From Amaurobius ferox (taxonomy: Eukaryota > Arthropoda > Arachnida > Araneae > Amaurobiidae): a stretch of DNA of 64,000 bases. The translations under genes and the position numbers were made by a program. The stretch is from the NCBI GenBank assembly GCA_951213105.1, contig OX578138.1, positions 94,671,914 through 94,735,913 of the forward strand, written 5' to 3'. The number at the start of each line of letters is the position of its first letter. Position 1 is the stretch's first letter. The notes beneath the pieces were generated by a model that worked only from the letters and a program-made list of their open reading frames with translations, did not search any database and was not told the DNA's origin. Of this stretch, positions 23,281 to 36,028 are shown piece after piece.

Positions 23281-24539
23281 CTACTTGAAAAATAAAATCT
23301 GAAAAATTATCTACACAAATTCTATTCACAAATTCTATATTATATAGTATGAAAATCTGTTTATATACCAAGCTAGTAATATTGTAGTAATAGCCTTACG
23401 CTAATTAGATTACGCTAATTAGCGCTAATTAGCCTTGCGCTAAATAGCCCTACGCTGATTAGACCGAAAAAATATAATTGACACTAATAAACTGAGGGCA
23501 TAAATATCCATTAACTCTGTATGTAAATTAAATGTTTGCATTTTATGCAATTTTTTGGAACCTAACATACAAAGACACCCCGATTAAAATCGGTTAAATA
23601 TCGGCTGAAACAACCTAGAAGTTCTGTTTTGACCAAGTCCCCAAATTCGTCATTTTGTCCCTGTTTGAAATTTATCTTTTGGAATAAAGTTTTGGTGGGA
23701 AAGAATAATTCTTATGTTTAAGTGATCGTGATATTACATTGATTGCAGTTAAAACAGTTGCATAACAAAAGTATATGAAGCACTTGAAAATGCTGTTATA
23801 AGCAGTGTTTCTTTTAGGACATTTTGGCCTGGGAACGAATGCAATTTTAGGGAAGGGGAGGGGGTACGTTTTCTATTTATTCTATGTAAATATATTTAAA
23901 TGATGTCACATAAATAGAAACTAAGTTAACATAAAATGTAAAATGTTTCTCAGGTGGAGAATAATCGTCTCCGGTATGCCTGAAAGAAACACAGGTTTTA
24001 AGAGCAAATCTATTATATGATGGTAATTGCGAAGAAATTCTATTCTTCGAACTGTGACACGTGGAAAATAATGACTGTTAACAACAAAAACTGTAAAGAT
24101 TCAAACTTGAAGTAATTTCATGTATCCAAAAATTATAATATCGAATTTCAGCTGAGTTTTAGAGTATATTTTTCGTCTACCAGACACTGCCTCTCCTATT
24201 GAAAAGGTGTTCTCCATCATAAATAACGTTGGATCTGGAAAATGAAGTAGAATTGTTGAATTAACGAGGTTAAATGGAAGTGCAATGTTACATCTAATGC
24301 TCAGTGAAATAACCATGGATCTGGAATGTTCAAAATTTCATGAAAAAATCGAAAAAACGACAACCGTTCAGTTAAAACTTTTACTTTAGCAACACGTATA
24401 TACGAATGGTTGAAATCAAATGATAATTGTAATATGTATCAGGTTTTAACTTTGTTTTCCTGTATTTAATCCTAAATATATCTATTTCATTTAGTATTTT
24501 TATTATGACTCGGATCGGAAAACAATCTATATATACTAA
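23281..24539. other. AT-rich region, no gene seen
   Basis: Contains a small tandem array of gctaattag words (23397-23462) and a G-rich run near 23855-23870. No gene or element is recognised. Confidence 0.4.
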
Positions 24540-26200
24540 TTGCCAAGTGTCCATCTGCCTGTCCGTCTGTCTGTCCGTCTGACTGTCACGCTTTTTTGGG
24601 CACTTCCCGAATAGATAGAGACTTGCAATTTGATACACGGCTCGATCGTTCGATAAAACCCCCTGAAAAAATCGAATTTTTCGAAAATGATCTCCAGAGG
24701 GGATGCTCCACACCAAAGCGTTCGAAAAGTGAAATGATAGGAAGGCATGCTTTGCCATAAGATAGAGACTTCAAATTTGGTGTATGCGTAAATCGTTCGA
24801 AAGGAAGAAAGTGTGCAATTTCAGATTTCCAATATCTTCTACTTAAGGGGGTGCCGCACACCAAAATGTTCGATTTACCGAATAAATGAGAAACGGCTCC
24901 TTTAAAATTTGATAGAGGCTTGCAATTTGATATATACATAATCATTTGATAAAAACACCCAAGACGATTTTAGTTTTTCAAAAACGTTCGTTTAAGGGGG
25001 TGCTCCAGAGGAAAACGTTCGAAAGGTGAATTGATAAGAAAACATACTTCGAGATGAGCTAGAGATTTTTGGAATTTGGTGTTCGAATAGATAGTTTGGA
25101 AGAAAGAAAGTATACAATTTCAGTTTTCCAATATTTTCTACTTTAGGGGGTGTCGCACAAAAAAATGTTCGATTTTCGGAGTAAAGTTGAAACACTCCTC
25201 TTAGAGGCTTGATAGTGTAAATATTCGCACTCTAACTGCAACTGGTAAGTCATGTCTGCTAGGTCACATTCACTTCGCTCATTTCGTAAATCTGTTTTAG
25301 ACTTGTGGTTCCTTCGGCGGGGGGGGGGAGGGGTAGCTCTGCCCTTCCTTCTCCCTGGCGCTCCCCTTGGCGCTCATTGGTTCTTCTGAACCCAATGACA
25401 TCACTTCACAGCCCCTCTCAGCCCCTGTGGCCTGGCACACCTAAATTTATAGCATTTGACCTAAAAGTTCAAGTTGTCGTAAAGTTCGGCGACAGTCAGA
25501 CTCAAGCTTTCTTTTCCTTAAAGGACACCATAAATAATCAAATAAAAATGTCTCATGTGAGAACAATTTCTGGTCTCACAGTTAGAAAGAAAGAAAGTGT
25601 GCAATTTTAGTTTTCCAACATTTGCTATTGTAGGGGGTGCCGCACACTAAAATGTTCGATTTGACGAACAAATGAAAAACGCCTTCTTTACAATGTGATA
25701 GAGGCTTGAAATTTAGTATATGGGCCAATCATTTGATAAGAAAAACCCCTACGATTATTACGGATTTTCAAAAATGATCATTTAAGGGGGTGCAACACAG
25801 AAAAACGTTCGAAATATGAAGTGATAGAAAAACAGGCTTTACGATAGGATAGAGACATCAAATTTGGTCTACTGGTAGATAGTTTGAAAGGAAGAAAGTG
25901 GGGAATTTCAGATTTCCAATATTTGTAATTTTAGGGTACCTAACACCAATTTGTTCGATTTTCGGAATAAATGAGACACGCTTCCTTTAAATGTGATAGA
26001 GGCTTGATATTTGGTATATAAGCCAATCATCTGATAAGACACCCAAGGCGAACAGAGTTTCTCAAAATGGTCATTTATTGGTGTGTTCCACAGAAAAACG
26101 TTCTAAAGGGGAGATGATAAAAATTTACAATATTTTCTTCTTTAGGTGGTTCCGCACACTGAAATATTCGATTTGCCGAATAAATGTGAAACGCGAATTA
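24540..26200 (-). repeat. Family E: GTCY microsatellite plus dimeric ~150-bp tandem array
   Basis: Starts with tctgcctgtccgtctgtctg (about 24551-24570), followed by alternating monomers. Type 1 has ggggtgccgcacaccaaaat then gttcgattt. Type 2 has ggggtgctcca and aaaacgttcgaaaggtga. Landmarks recur near 24697, 24845, 24993, 25143, 25632, 25783, 25933 and 26083, mostly 147-151 bp apart. Types alternate 2-1-2-1-(insert)-1-2-1-2-1. The short frames inside are not real genes. Confidence 0.8.
25213..25575. other. GC-richer insertion inside the family E array
   Basis: The tandem array breaks at about 25213 and resumes near 25575. The insert includes a poly-G run (25318-25328), ccctggcgctccccttggcg, and cagcccctctcagcccctgt. 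The inverted words ctaactg (near 25230) and cagttag (near 25578) lie near the edges. No class is recognised. Confidence 0.5.
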
Positions 26201-26436
26201 TTAAAAAAATGATAATATTCAGTGGTTGCTTATTGCGAGACCGTTGATTTTAAACGGGTATTCGGCTAGTTTATATAACAAGCCTAGTGAAACCGATGAA
26301 ACTGTATATCTTTAATTTTTTTTAAATTAAGCGACCATAAAAATGCTAAGTTTCCAATACAGAAGACATGTTTAAAAGATTCAGATTTAATGTAATTTGA
26401 AATAATATGCTTAAATTTAGTAAGTTTCTTTCAGAT

Positions 26437-26530
26437 TTTAATTTAAAAATAATATAGTTCATAATTTAAAAGTAATATAATTCATAATTTAAAAGCAATA
26501 TAGTTCATAATTTAAAAGCAATATAGTAAT
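26437..26530. repeat. 23-bp minisatellite, about 4 units
   Basis: ttcataatttaaaag recurs at 26458, 26481 and 26504 with a 23-bp period. Confidence 0.85.
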
Positions 26531-26639
26531 AAATATAATAAAGTTCACAAAAATAGTAGTCTGTCTTATAGCAAGTTTCTTACTATCGTTGCAGATATCG
26601 GCTGTTCCATGGGGGCGAGTGCCTAATAGGCGCTAAACC

Positions 26640-28085
26640 CGTTCATGAATGCTGATATCTACATAAATAAAATTAAAAATCTGTCTGTCTGTGTGTCTGT
26701 TTGTCCCACCATCACTGGAGAACGGCTGAACCGAATTTGATGAAATTCTGTGGATAGCCTAAAAATAGCCCGACTTAACATTTAGTCTGTGTTTTGAGTT
26801 TCTACGACCAGTGGCTTTCGAGATATTAGTAAAAAGTAAATCAATTAATAAAAAGTAATTAGTAAGTAAGTAATTAATAAAAAGTAATTAGTAAAGTAGT
26901 TTCATCATCACGGAAAAACGGCTGAACCGAATTTAAAGAAATTTTGTGGATAGCCTTGAAATAGCTCTCCATAAATTTAGTCCAAGTTTCGAGTTTCTAA
27001 AACCAGGGGTTGTCGAGATATTAATGGAAAACGGAACTTTTTCGTAAGAGTTCTACTCACCAACTCCGTGGTTTATCCAAACGGAAAGGATGAAAATCGT
27101 TTGTTCAAACGTCAAAATGAAATAAAACTTTATTTCCGAGTTTGGTGCAGGTTCTTTGCATTAATTAGTCATTATCGGAAAACATGAATTGTTTAAAACG
27201 TGAATTTAAATGGAAAATCTACCTCCATGGGTTATCTTTAACAGGCTTTTACTCAACGATGAAAAGTATAAAGAAATCAAAATGGCTATTTAATTTCGCA
27301 TTTTATGAGGAAGATTCTATCTTATATCATGTTGCTCGGCAACGGAATGAAATTAAATGTGTTGTTAATATTTATAATTATTTTTTCTATTTGAATAATA
27401 AATAAATGGATGTAAAAATATATTTTATAAATGAACGGTTTGATTGTTCTTTTAATTATATAAATTGCGGACTGCGTACATCACTTTCATTTATTTTAGC
27501 AAAGAGGTTTCAAGTTCATATATTGTGTTTAGCTAATAAACTCATATATTGTGTTTACCCAATAAATTCATTTAGCCGATTGTTGAAACAGAAAAAGTGT
27601 AGAACGGGTGTATCTTATACAATTTTAGTGTAGTGTTTTCATTTAGTATATACAAACGGAATCACGATATTTTATTCCTCAAATCTGCAAATTCAGAGCT
27701 ACGAATTTGGCGGAATATCGCTAACTTGGTAACTTTTCTTAAACTTTACCAAATTAGCGGAAATGTCCCCAAATTGATAAAAATGACGCAAATCAATGAA
27801 ATTAAATTTGTTTTTTTAGAATAGAGTACTGAAATGATGTTTCGGTAGCATTTGTCGGTCAGTCCATCCATCCTACTTAGTAACACATTTAACGAATTTT
27901 TTAATATCACCAAATTGATAAAAATATTTGTAAATCCATAAAAATACCATGGAATTGATAAAATTGCGCTTACTAAATGAAATTAATTGTGTTTTGTTAG
28001 GGGATAGCATTGTGATGATGTTTCGTCAACGTGTCGCATAATGGGACTATCAGTTCTACAGTCCAACTTGGCGATAAATTTGGCG
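26640..28085 (-). mobile_element. Family D element, copy 2
   Basis: An inverted copy of 14310-17172, without the family C insertion. The plus strand shows aaataaaattaaaaatctgt, a tctg run (26682-26705), two monomers each with cggctgaaccgaattt and a degraded gtttctac/aaccag..gt..tcgagata box, then catgttgctcggcaacgg and the cgccaaa-type words. A 73-codon frame at 27184 (with MNCLKREFKWKIYLHG) is not conserved in the other copy and is not supported as a gene. Confidence 0.7.
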
Positions 28086-28879
28086 ATTTTTTAAGTTATC
28101 GCTAAATTGACGAAAATATCGCCAAACCTTCCATGGAGATAACATTATTCAGACGATATTATTTCCATCAATTTATTTGAAGCAAATGATATCATTTCGT
28201 TTAGCAACTGATCCAATGTGTTATGTGCCATACGATATTTACTAAATCTTTTCCGATTTGAATAATAAAGATATGTATATAAAATAAATTTCATTGACAT
28301 TGCATTTTTGACTGGATAATATCAATTACAGTCTTCAGGTTTAAACATTATTATCATTGATATTTTCGGGGGCTCTTGATTCAGGGATTATTGATATTTT
28401 CAAGTTATTATGTCATTGCTTACTTATGACGAAAATTATTGAAACTCATACATCGTACGTTGTACGAGTAATCTTCTACAAATGCACGGATATATCTTCT
28501 GATCTACGAGAATATGAGTAGTACAGGTATATTGGCGTATATTTTGATATATATTGGCATATATTGGAATCAATTACGACCTTCTGGAATGAAGATTACG
28601 GGGATTATTGTTATTTTCAATTTATTACGTCATCTCTTTTATTTTGGCAAATATTTTTGAGACTCATATTGTAATACGGGTAATCTTCTACTAACACACT
28701 GGCATATTTTCTGATATGCTACAATATAAGTAGTTCGGGGTTGCATATATTGATTCAATTCCTTTTTTTTCTAAATTTGCTTGCAAAAGGAGCCAGGATG
28801 CTTTATTCTTCAGATCTGCCCGTGAAGATAATTTTGCATAGTGAGAACAGATATTCTTGAACTTCTCTTTAGGAGCAAT
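28086..28879. other. AT-rich region, no gene seen
   Basis: No recognised element. It may be the interior of the family I element whose terminus lies at 28973. Weak internal similarity exists between about 28370-28470 and 28600-28690 (gattattg..attttcaa..attacgtcat). Confidence 0.35.
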
Positions 28880-28973
28880 AAATTTAATATTTGAACAGAA
28901 TTTGCACATGATTGCGAATTATAAGTTTCTTTATATTATATATTCCGTACGAAGAACGGGTATGCTGCTAGTC
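28880..28973 (-). mobile_element. Family I terminus
   Basis: Reverse complement starts ctagcagcatacccgttctt then cgtacgga and matches 13063-13160 for about 90 bp. Confidence 0.55.
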
Positions 28974-28989
28974 TTCAATAAGAGAGGCT

Positions 28990-29650
28990 TCTAAAAGTAG
29001 TCTGGTTAATGTCTTGTGCTAACCACTACGTGCTGTTCTTTATGCTTAAGTGTAAAATAACCAAACAAACTTCTCAGCTAAAGACGAAAAGTATGTTTCT
29101 TTCAATACCTAAAGCTTTGCATTATTTATTATCTCACTTTACTCCAAAACTTCGAAACATGCAAAAAAAAAAAACCTCCTCTATAAAGAAAGCATGCAGG
29201 CAGTACTCGTACGGAATATAGCTTTGTTTCTATTTATCCAGAAGAAATTTATGAATTTTCATTGAGGGTTTTCTGCTTTTTGATTCGAATCTAAAGAGTT
29301 GGTATGCATTTTGGAAATATAACTGCAGGCAAATGAGGAAGTCGGGTTTCTTTGCAATGAATATATAGCGAAAAAAGGAAACTATTGAAAATTTATGCAG
29401 GTGTTGTGTTCGATGTCTTAAAGGAATAAAATCTTAACATTGTAACTTCTAACACGTATTCCTCATTTTCAAAACAAGTATTGTATTTTTGACATATGAA
29501 ATACATATTGTATTCGAAAGCAGTATCATACATTTCAACTGTTTAAATTTAAATAAATCTGCGTAAAACTAAAGAAACGTAACAATACGGCTGTTCAATA
29601 ATAAATTTTATTACACATAAACATTGAATTATTTTCATTAATTAAACTTC
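28990..29650 (+). repeat. Family F dispersed repeat, copy 2
   Basis: Collinear with 20800-21560: ctttatgcttaagtgtaaaa, aagaaatttatgaattttca, ttttgattcgaatctaaaga and gcaaatgaggaagtcggg. Non-coding. Confidence 0.65.
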
Positions 29651-29654
29651 ACAC

Positions 29655-30372
29655 GTTTATTTTTACTTTCTCTATATACATAGTGTAATGTATAGACGAC
29701 AGGGTCGAAATTTTTATCTCTAATTTTAGTTGCGGCTGGAGCGGAAGAGTTGTCTTAGGAGCCATACATGTCACACAATATTATTTTTATCGAAATTGTC
29801 ATAAATTGTTTCGACCCTTTCAGAGGTTGAATCTTTGAATAATGTCTTAAAACTGTGGTAGAAGCAAAAATTCCATAGCAAAAAAAAATAATAATAATAA
29901 TTTTGGTAATAGTTTTGTATTATAACGCCTAATAATTCGCCAATAGTCTTCGCTAATATATTATGTAAAGACAATATGTGTTCTCTGTTTGTAACGGTTT
30001 GCGATCAATTTGGTGAATTTGGCGGATTATTTAGCAAAATATAACCTAGTTGGCGATATTCTTCCAAGATGGCGAAAATATAATCAAAATTGGCAAAAAT
30101 GAAGGAAAAATTAATAACACCAGTTTAATAATTCCACCGGATTAATTATTCAAATATTTTAATATATGGAGTATAATGCTTATTACGAATGCCATCAATA
30201 TTGATAATTGTTAATTCAGAGATGCTTGAAGTACGAGTTAATTGCACGCTTCGACGAAGTGCATGCTGTCTTTCGGCGTGGGTCTTATACATCATATTTT
30301 CACTGTCAAAAAAGTAAATTCCTTGCATTATATAGGGAAAACCATATGCTACTCTCAACGGATTTTTGTAAA
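29655..30372 (-). mobile_element. Family B-like element, degraded copy
   Basis: Starts with tactttctctatatacatag (hairpin remnant), carries gaatttggcggattattt and ttggcgatattcttccaaga words (30014-30075), and ends attatatagggaaaaccata then acggattttt. No microsatellite remains. Confidence 0.55.
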
Positions 30373-30740
30373 TTGTGTTTCGCCAGATAACCGCATTTTT
30401 AAGACGTGTATATATACTAGTCATTACGCATTATCAACATCTAGTAGTCACTAAATGTAACACCTAAAGTCTAAGACAATTTTTTTTTAATCATGAAGTG
30501 TATTCACAGCGGATCCCGTCCCATGTAGGACTTCGTGGTACTGAAACTGTCGATGCATGGCAAAAGAGGAAGTTACTATCCCTATGACGCCAAATAATTT
30601 ATTAACTTTTCTTGAGATCTTTTCAGGAAAGATGATTTAAAATCTTCATGAAGGTCCTCTCCTGTGCATGATTGGAGCAGTAGATATAGTCTAAGCAGTG
30701 TTCTTACTTCTGGGAGCGACAGAAATCGATTGACCACTAT
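30373..30740. other. Spacer, no gene seen
   Basis: A short moderately GC block at 30500-30560 (cagcggatcccgtcccatgt) is not recognised. Confidence 0.4.
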
Positions 30741-31680
30741 TTTTACTTTCCCTGCAATACATGGTAATGTATAGGGAAAGTATTGGAATCATGTCGAAAA
30801 TCGCATCTCGAGTTTTCGACGGATCTACACGTTTCGAGACCTCTAGAATACGAAAAAACTATTTTTAGCGTGACGTCTGTGTGTGTGTGTGTGTGTGTGT
30901 GTCTGTCTGTCTGTGTGTCTCTGCAATGTATGTATCCACTCTATCTCAAAAACTTATGGACCAAATTTCCTAAAATTTGGTAGGTAAGTCACTTGGGTAT
31001 GACCCTGGTGCTGATTAGTTTTTGGTACGAGTCGTAAAAATAGAACCCGTCTTTTTTTGCGAAATGGCGCTTAAAAATTTCATATATCCACTCTAGCTAA
31101 AACATTAATTAACCAAATTTCACAAAATTTGGTAGATAAGTTATTTGTACGATACTCTGGTGCTGATTAGATTTTGGTATTAAGCGGAAAAGAACAACCT
31201 GCCTTTGTTACGAAATGGCTGTCATGAATCCACTCTAACTAAAATACTAATTGACCAAATTTCACAAAATTTGATTGTTAAGTTACTTGGTAGGTACTCT
31301 GGTTCTGATTAGATTTTGGTATTATTCAGAAAAGAACAGCCAGCCTTTTTTTACGAAATGGCCCTCAAAAATCGCAAAATCTAAAAAAAAGCTACGTATG
31401 TTCAAATATATCAATTAAATGCATTCTTTATACGTAATTTTTGATGAGAAATATAATAAGAACAACACTATTACTCTAGGGCTAACCATTCTCGAGATAT
31501 TTGAGATTTTTCGCATTTAGTTATGCCACTTTTAGAAAAATAATTACCAAATAAAAACAGAAATGCAAGTTTAAAAATGCAAGTTTAGTGTTATTTTGTG
31601 CAATTAAATTCAATTTAATGAATTATTAAAGAAATAAAAAAATGACAGGGAAAGTCATGTGCTGCCTACATCAGATTTTT
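30741..31680 (-). mobile_element. Family A non-autonomous element, copy 2
   Basis: The hairpin is at 30745-30782 and the GTGT/GTCT run at 30879-30918. Three tandem monomers of about 140-150 bp follow, each starting with atccactct (30934, 31086, 31228) and containing gaccaaatttc-type cores. The far end is gacagggaaagtcatgtgct...catcagattttt. No ORF. Confidence 0.8.
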
Positions 31681-32525
31681 AAATTTGTTAGTGGACATTT
31701 AAGCCTTAAATTCATACAAGGGAACACATTTTATATCGTCTGCTCCATGTGTAATATTGAACAGACCTCCCCCGTACATATCTTCTACTATTCGGTGTTA
31801 TCTAAATAGGAGTCCCTTATTCGTTTGTGAATTGTTGGGGATTTTTGGACTCATGGACTTGCCCTTGCCCCTGACTAGACCGGGTAGAATTAGTAACAAC
31901 AGCAACACCACCAACAACAACTGTGACACCTACACACTTCATAAAAGTTCTGGGTATATAAAACCGTATCAAATTTAAGCAGAAAAATGGAATGGTGCAC
32001 ATTTTTGAAGAGTCAAAGTGGTGTAGGTTTCGTAAAATCCATTTGTATTGGAACCACTAATCGGATTTTTCGATATTTTCAATTATTTCGTTGATCTAGA
32101 AGCTAAGTCGAATCGAATGAAACCAAACTCAAGATTCCAGCCGGAGTACATGTGCTCCATAAATAAGCAGAGTGCTTTTGTGGATTATTTAGTTTTACTC
32201 AATTCTTACATATTGTATATATATTGCATATATATAAAATATTACATATTGTATATATATAAAAGACACTAACTGATTGCTGATCCACCATAGTATATCT
32301 TCAACCGGTGAGCTTAGGAACGTTAATTTAACAGGGAAGATCACAGCAGGTTACACGTGTACACTAAAAAAGGATATGTGCGTTACCTATCCCTAAAGTG
32401 GTGAAGAAAGGGTGAGATAAACAGAGGCCATACCTATGTTGTCTTAACCTCAGTTACAGTTCCTTTCGGGTTTACAAATACTACCCCAATATTTTTAAGA
32501 GTTGAAAACCATCTGTTTTGCATTT
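31681..32525. other. AT-rich region, no gene seen
   Basis: A short CAACA-rich stretch at 31893-31920 (acaacagcaacaccaccaac) and a TATATATA cluster at 32213-32260. No gene. Confidence 0.4.
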
Positions 32526-33528
32526 GTCAACAAGAAAGATCAATCGTACAAAATTAATTGATTAAGAAACACTTTTCAATTGAAATGCAAATTTTATTTA
32601 ACCTTCTCTAAAAGGCGATACACTCAGCCCTGCTATTACTTAAATTATCACAGTCCTACAGTAATTTATTATAATTAAAAACTAAAACCTTCATCGTAAA
32701 AGACAATGCTAGTCACACAAAATGAACAATATTCAAATGACGACATCAAAATATAAGTCGCGTACCTCTCTAGGTAAAATCCATGAGTATTTCCTAACTT
32801 ATATTCCAGAATCCAGAACTAATTGATTTTGCGTGAAAAAAATTCAGCAACTCTTACACAGCTCAACTTGCAATCGCTTGATTTGTTTACATTCCGTATT
32901 CGTTAAAATTAGGCTTCGTTGAAGAAATAATCAACGTTTAGTGATCATTTAAAATAAAAAACCTTATAACTGCCCTAGCACAGCATTTATATGCACAGAT
33001 AATACGCAAAAATAAAGCGGTTTTTCGGACAGATGCAACACTACATACAAATTTAAACAATCTTTAAAATCACGATCCTTACACAGCGGGAAAATGGATG
33101 CCATATTTTATTTTGAAATGAGTCACACAATGTCTTCAAATATCATGTGTATAATTATTAGTTCAATTTTTATTTAAGCAAACTACCCAACATATTTGCT
33201 ATTTTTTTTTTTACGTTTTATGTGCTAATTTAAATATTTCTTTAAATTATCAAAACAATTTGTGAATTGTAACTCCGCTTATAAAATGTTTATAAATTAT
33301 GTCCCATAGAGTTCAACGTATTTCAAATTTTCAAACCGGGTTAAGTTAGAAACGGACTGGGTGATAGTGTTCATTTTCATTCCCATATGTCCTACATACC
33401 GCCTCAACAACATACTAAAACTTCATTTTGATAAGATCGTTTTAATGGCAGTTATCGTGCGAACAGACCGACGGGCAGATATAATGACCAAAATCACAAA
33501 CTCTTTTGAGCAATGTTAGAAACTATAA
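32526..33528 (+). mobile_element. Family C non-autonomous element
   Basis: Left end aacaagaaagatcaatcgta. Interior boxes include acgcaaaaataaagcggttt. The right end has an eroded microsatellite (gaccgacgggcagat) and aactcttttgagcaatgt. About 1 kb, with internal deletions relative to 594-1885. Confidence 0.75.
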
Positions 33529-33629
33529 ATAAAGCAACGACTGGGGGAGGATTTAGAACTGAAACGAGAAGCTGTTAACCATTTTAACCAGTCTGGCTGT
33601 GCAACGAACTCTTTAAAATATATTTCAGA

Positions 33630-33950
33630 ATCCAGACATTATTACAAGTATCGAGAGAGATGTATATTAATCTTTCCTAAAACTCAGAAACTAATCAAAG
33701 AAAAGTCTCAGCAAAATATAAAGGCAAGTTTCTATCATTGACCAGGTTTTTCATGATTTATTATATAATTTCATTGAAGGACTTCCTGAATATTCTAGAA
33801 ATATTCGCTCATAAAGAAAGCAAACATGCAATACGTGTATAGAAATTGGTTTTGATTTCACATTTCTTCTTGTTAGAAAGAAATTTATGAATTTTCGCGA
33901 ACAGCTTCCTTCTTTTTCATTTGTATCTGAATAGCAGAGATGGGCGAATA
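33630..33950 (+). repeat. Family F dispersed repeat, copy 3 (partial)
   Basis: aaaggcaagtttctatcatt, tcataaagaaagcaaacatg and aagaaatttatgaattttcg match copies 1 and 2. Confidence 0.55.
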
Positions 33951-34759
33951 ACTTTTTCTTGCGAATTAGAATATCGAATTGGAATATTAACCATACCTCA
34001 AATAATTCGAGTACATCAAATATTCGAATTCCCCGAATAAATATTTCAAATTGATAATAAGTGATCTTTGCTTTTATTAAATATTATTAATTAGAAAATA
34101 AATTAGTAATGTAAAATAAAGTAAATAAAAAGTGCAATAATAACGCATTAATAAAAAAATGAATTATTTTTTGAATATATTTATTTTATACTCTTGATAC
34201 TCTTTGATTTTAGGTGCTATTAACTACAAGAAACGATAAATTTTAAATGCTTCTCTCTAACAGCCATATTTTACTTAAGAAAACAAGCAATCGTACGCGT
34301 TCAAAATCTACTCTGCATTTTATCTGTAGCAAATTTAACCAGAGGTGATGAAGAGTCTCTCCTGAGAAAATTGTTGACGGCGTTGTGACTAAAAACTTCA
34401 AAAATAAATCCTTCAAGCGATAATGCTGACTGTTATTTTTACAGTTGTCAAAGTTATTTTCATTTGGTGGAAACAATCATTTTTTCTAGGTAATTTTGAA
34501 TTTCTTCCGGAAAAGCCTAACTTTTTATTCCAGAATCTGCTAATCAAGCCGCAGTATTTAAAGTATTCGAATTTCTTTCAGTTATATTCGAAATCCTGAA
34601 TTTTGAAATACATTCTAGTATTCCATGCATTCGATAGTATCCGGTCGTGTTTACTACGTAATGATAAATTTCCAAATTATGCAACTTCTGGTTTGAGAAG
34701 ATCTTTTTACAGTTTATATAATATTACGAATTTATTCAATATATACTTTATATCTAAAA
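33951..34759. other. AT-rich region with attcgaatt words
   Basis: cagagatgggcgaata at 33935-33950 resembles the start of some hAT elements. Repeated attcgaat words follow. The block 34590-34660 is partly duplicated at 35815-35885 (tgaatttt/gaat..attctagtattc..tgcattcga). No gene. Confidence 0.35.
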
Positions 34760-35700
34760 ATCTGATGTGGGCAGCATATGACTTTCTCTGCAGACTCAAA
34801 TTTATATGTTCTTTATTTCCTTAATAATTCATTAGTTTGAGTTTAATTGAACCAAATAACAGTAAATTTGCATTTTTTAATTCAATTATTGTTTTTATTC
34901 GGTAATTGGACATTTTCCCAAAGGTGGCATAGCAAAAATGCGAAAAATTTCAAATATTTTGAGAACGGTTAGTCCTAGAGTAATATAGTTGTTCTTATTC
35001 TTTTCCTCATCAAAAATTACTTATAAAACAAGCATTTAATTGATATATTTGAACACACGTAGCTTTTTTTTAGATTTTGGCGATTTTTGAGGGCCATTTC
35101 GTAAAAAAAGGCAGGTTGTGCTTTTCCGAATAATACCAAAATCTAATCATCACCAGAGTATTGTACAATTAACTTATCTACCAATTTTTGTGAAATTTGG
35201 TCAATTAGTATTTTAGCTAGAGAGGATACATGACATTTTTGCGGGCCATTTCGTAAAGAAAGACAGTTTGTGCTTTTCCGAATAATACCAAAATCTAATC
35301 AGCACCAGAGCATTGTACAAGTAACTTATCTACCACATTTTGTGAAATTTGGTCAATCAGTATTTTATCTAGAGTGAATACATGAAATTTTTACGGGTCA
35401 TTTCACATAAAAAGGCGGGTTCTGTTTTCACGAATCTTACCAAAACGTAATCAGCACCAGGGTCATATCCAAGTGACTTACCTACCAAATTTTATAAAAT
35501 TTGGTTTATAAGTTTTTGAGCTAGAGTGGATACATACATTGGACAGACACACAGACAGACAGACAGACACACACACACACACAGACGTCATGCTAAAAAT
35601 ATTTTTTTCATATTCTAGAGGTCTCGAAATGTGTAGATCCGTCGAAAACTCGAGTTGCGATTTTCGTCATGATTCCAATACATTCTGCAGGGAAAGTAAA
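34760..35700 (+). mobile_element. Family A non-autonomous element, copy 3 (inverted)
   Basis: Starts tctgatgtgggcagcatatg. It has three tandem monomers with agcaccagag landmarks (near 35150, 35302, 35453), an ACAG/ACAC run (35544-35582), then acgtcatgctaaaaatattt. It ends with only part of the hairpin (tctgcagggaaagtaaa). Inverted relative to copies at 30741 and 36029. Confidence 0.8.
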
Positions 35701-36028
35701 AATACAATAATATTAACATTTACCTTGTGACATGTATTCGATCATTATATTTTTACGCTGTATCTGGAAATAAAGTAACGTTAACATTTAACTTGTGATA
35801 AGTATTCCTGTGACGTTATATCCGAGATCTTGAATTTGGAATATATTCTAGTATTCAATGTATTCGATTATTCGCGGATGGTATCCAGTAGTCCCAAATA
35901 ATGAACTGCTGATATACGGATTTTTTTTTTACAGTTTATGCTATGCAAAAGCAATATATTGAGAATTTAATCAAGATATAGGCTATATCTGAAAATAAAC
36001 TAACATTAAGGTTTAACTTGTGACACAT
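35701..36028. other. Spacer between inverted family A copies
   Basis: Contains partial repeats of taacatttaacttgtga (35711, 35780, 36006) and the block shared with 34590-34660. No gene. Confidence 0.45.

Noticed and set aside
27184..27824. Three consecutive frames as a small gene cluster
   Set aside because: They lie in family D sequence and the frames are not open in the other family D copy.
33935..34759. hAT MITE starting at cagagatgggcgaata
   Set aside because: The start resembles hAT termini, but I could not find a matching inverted end or an 8-bp duplication.
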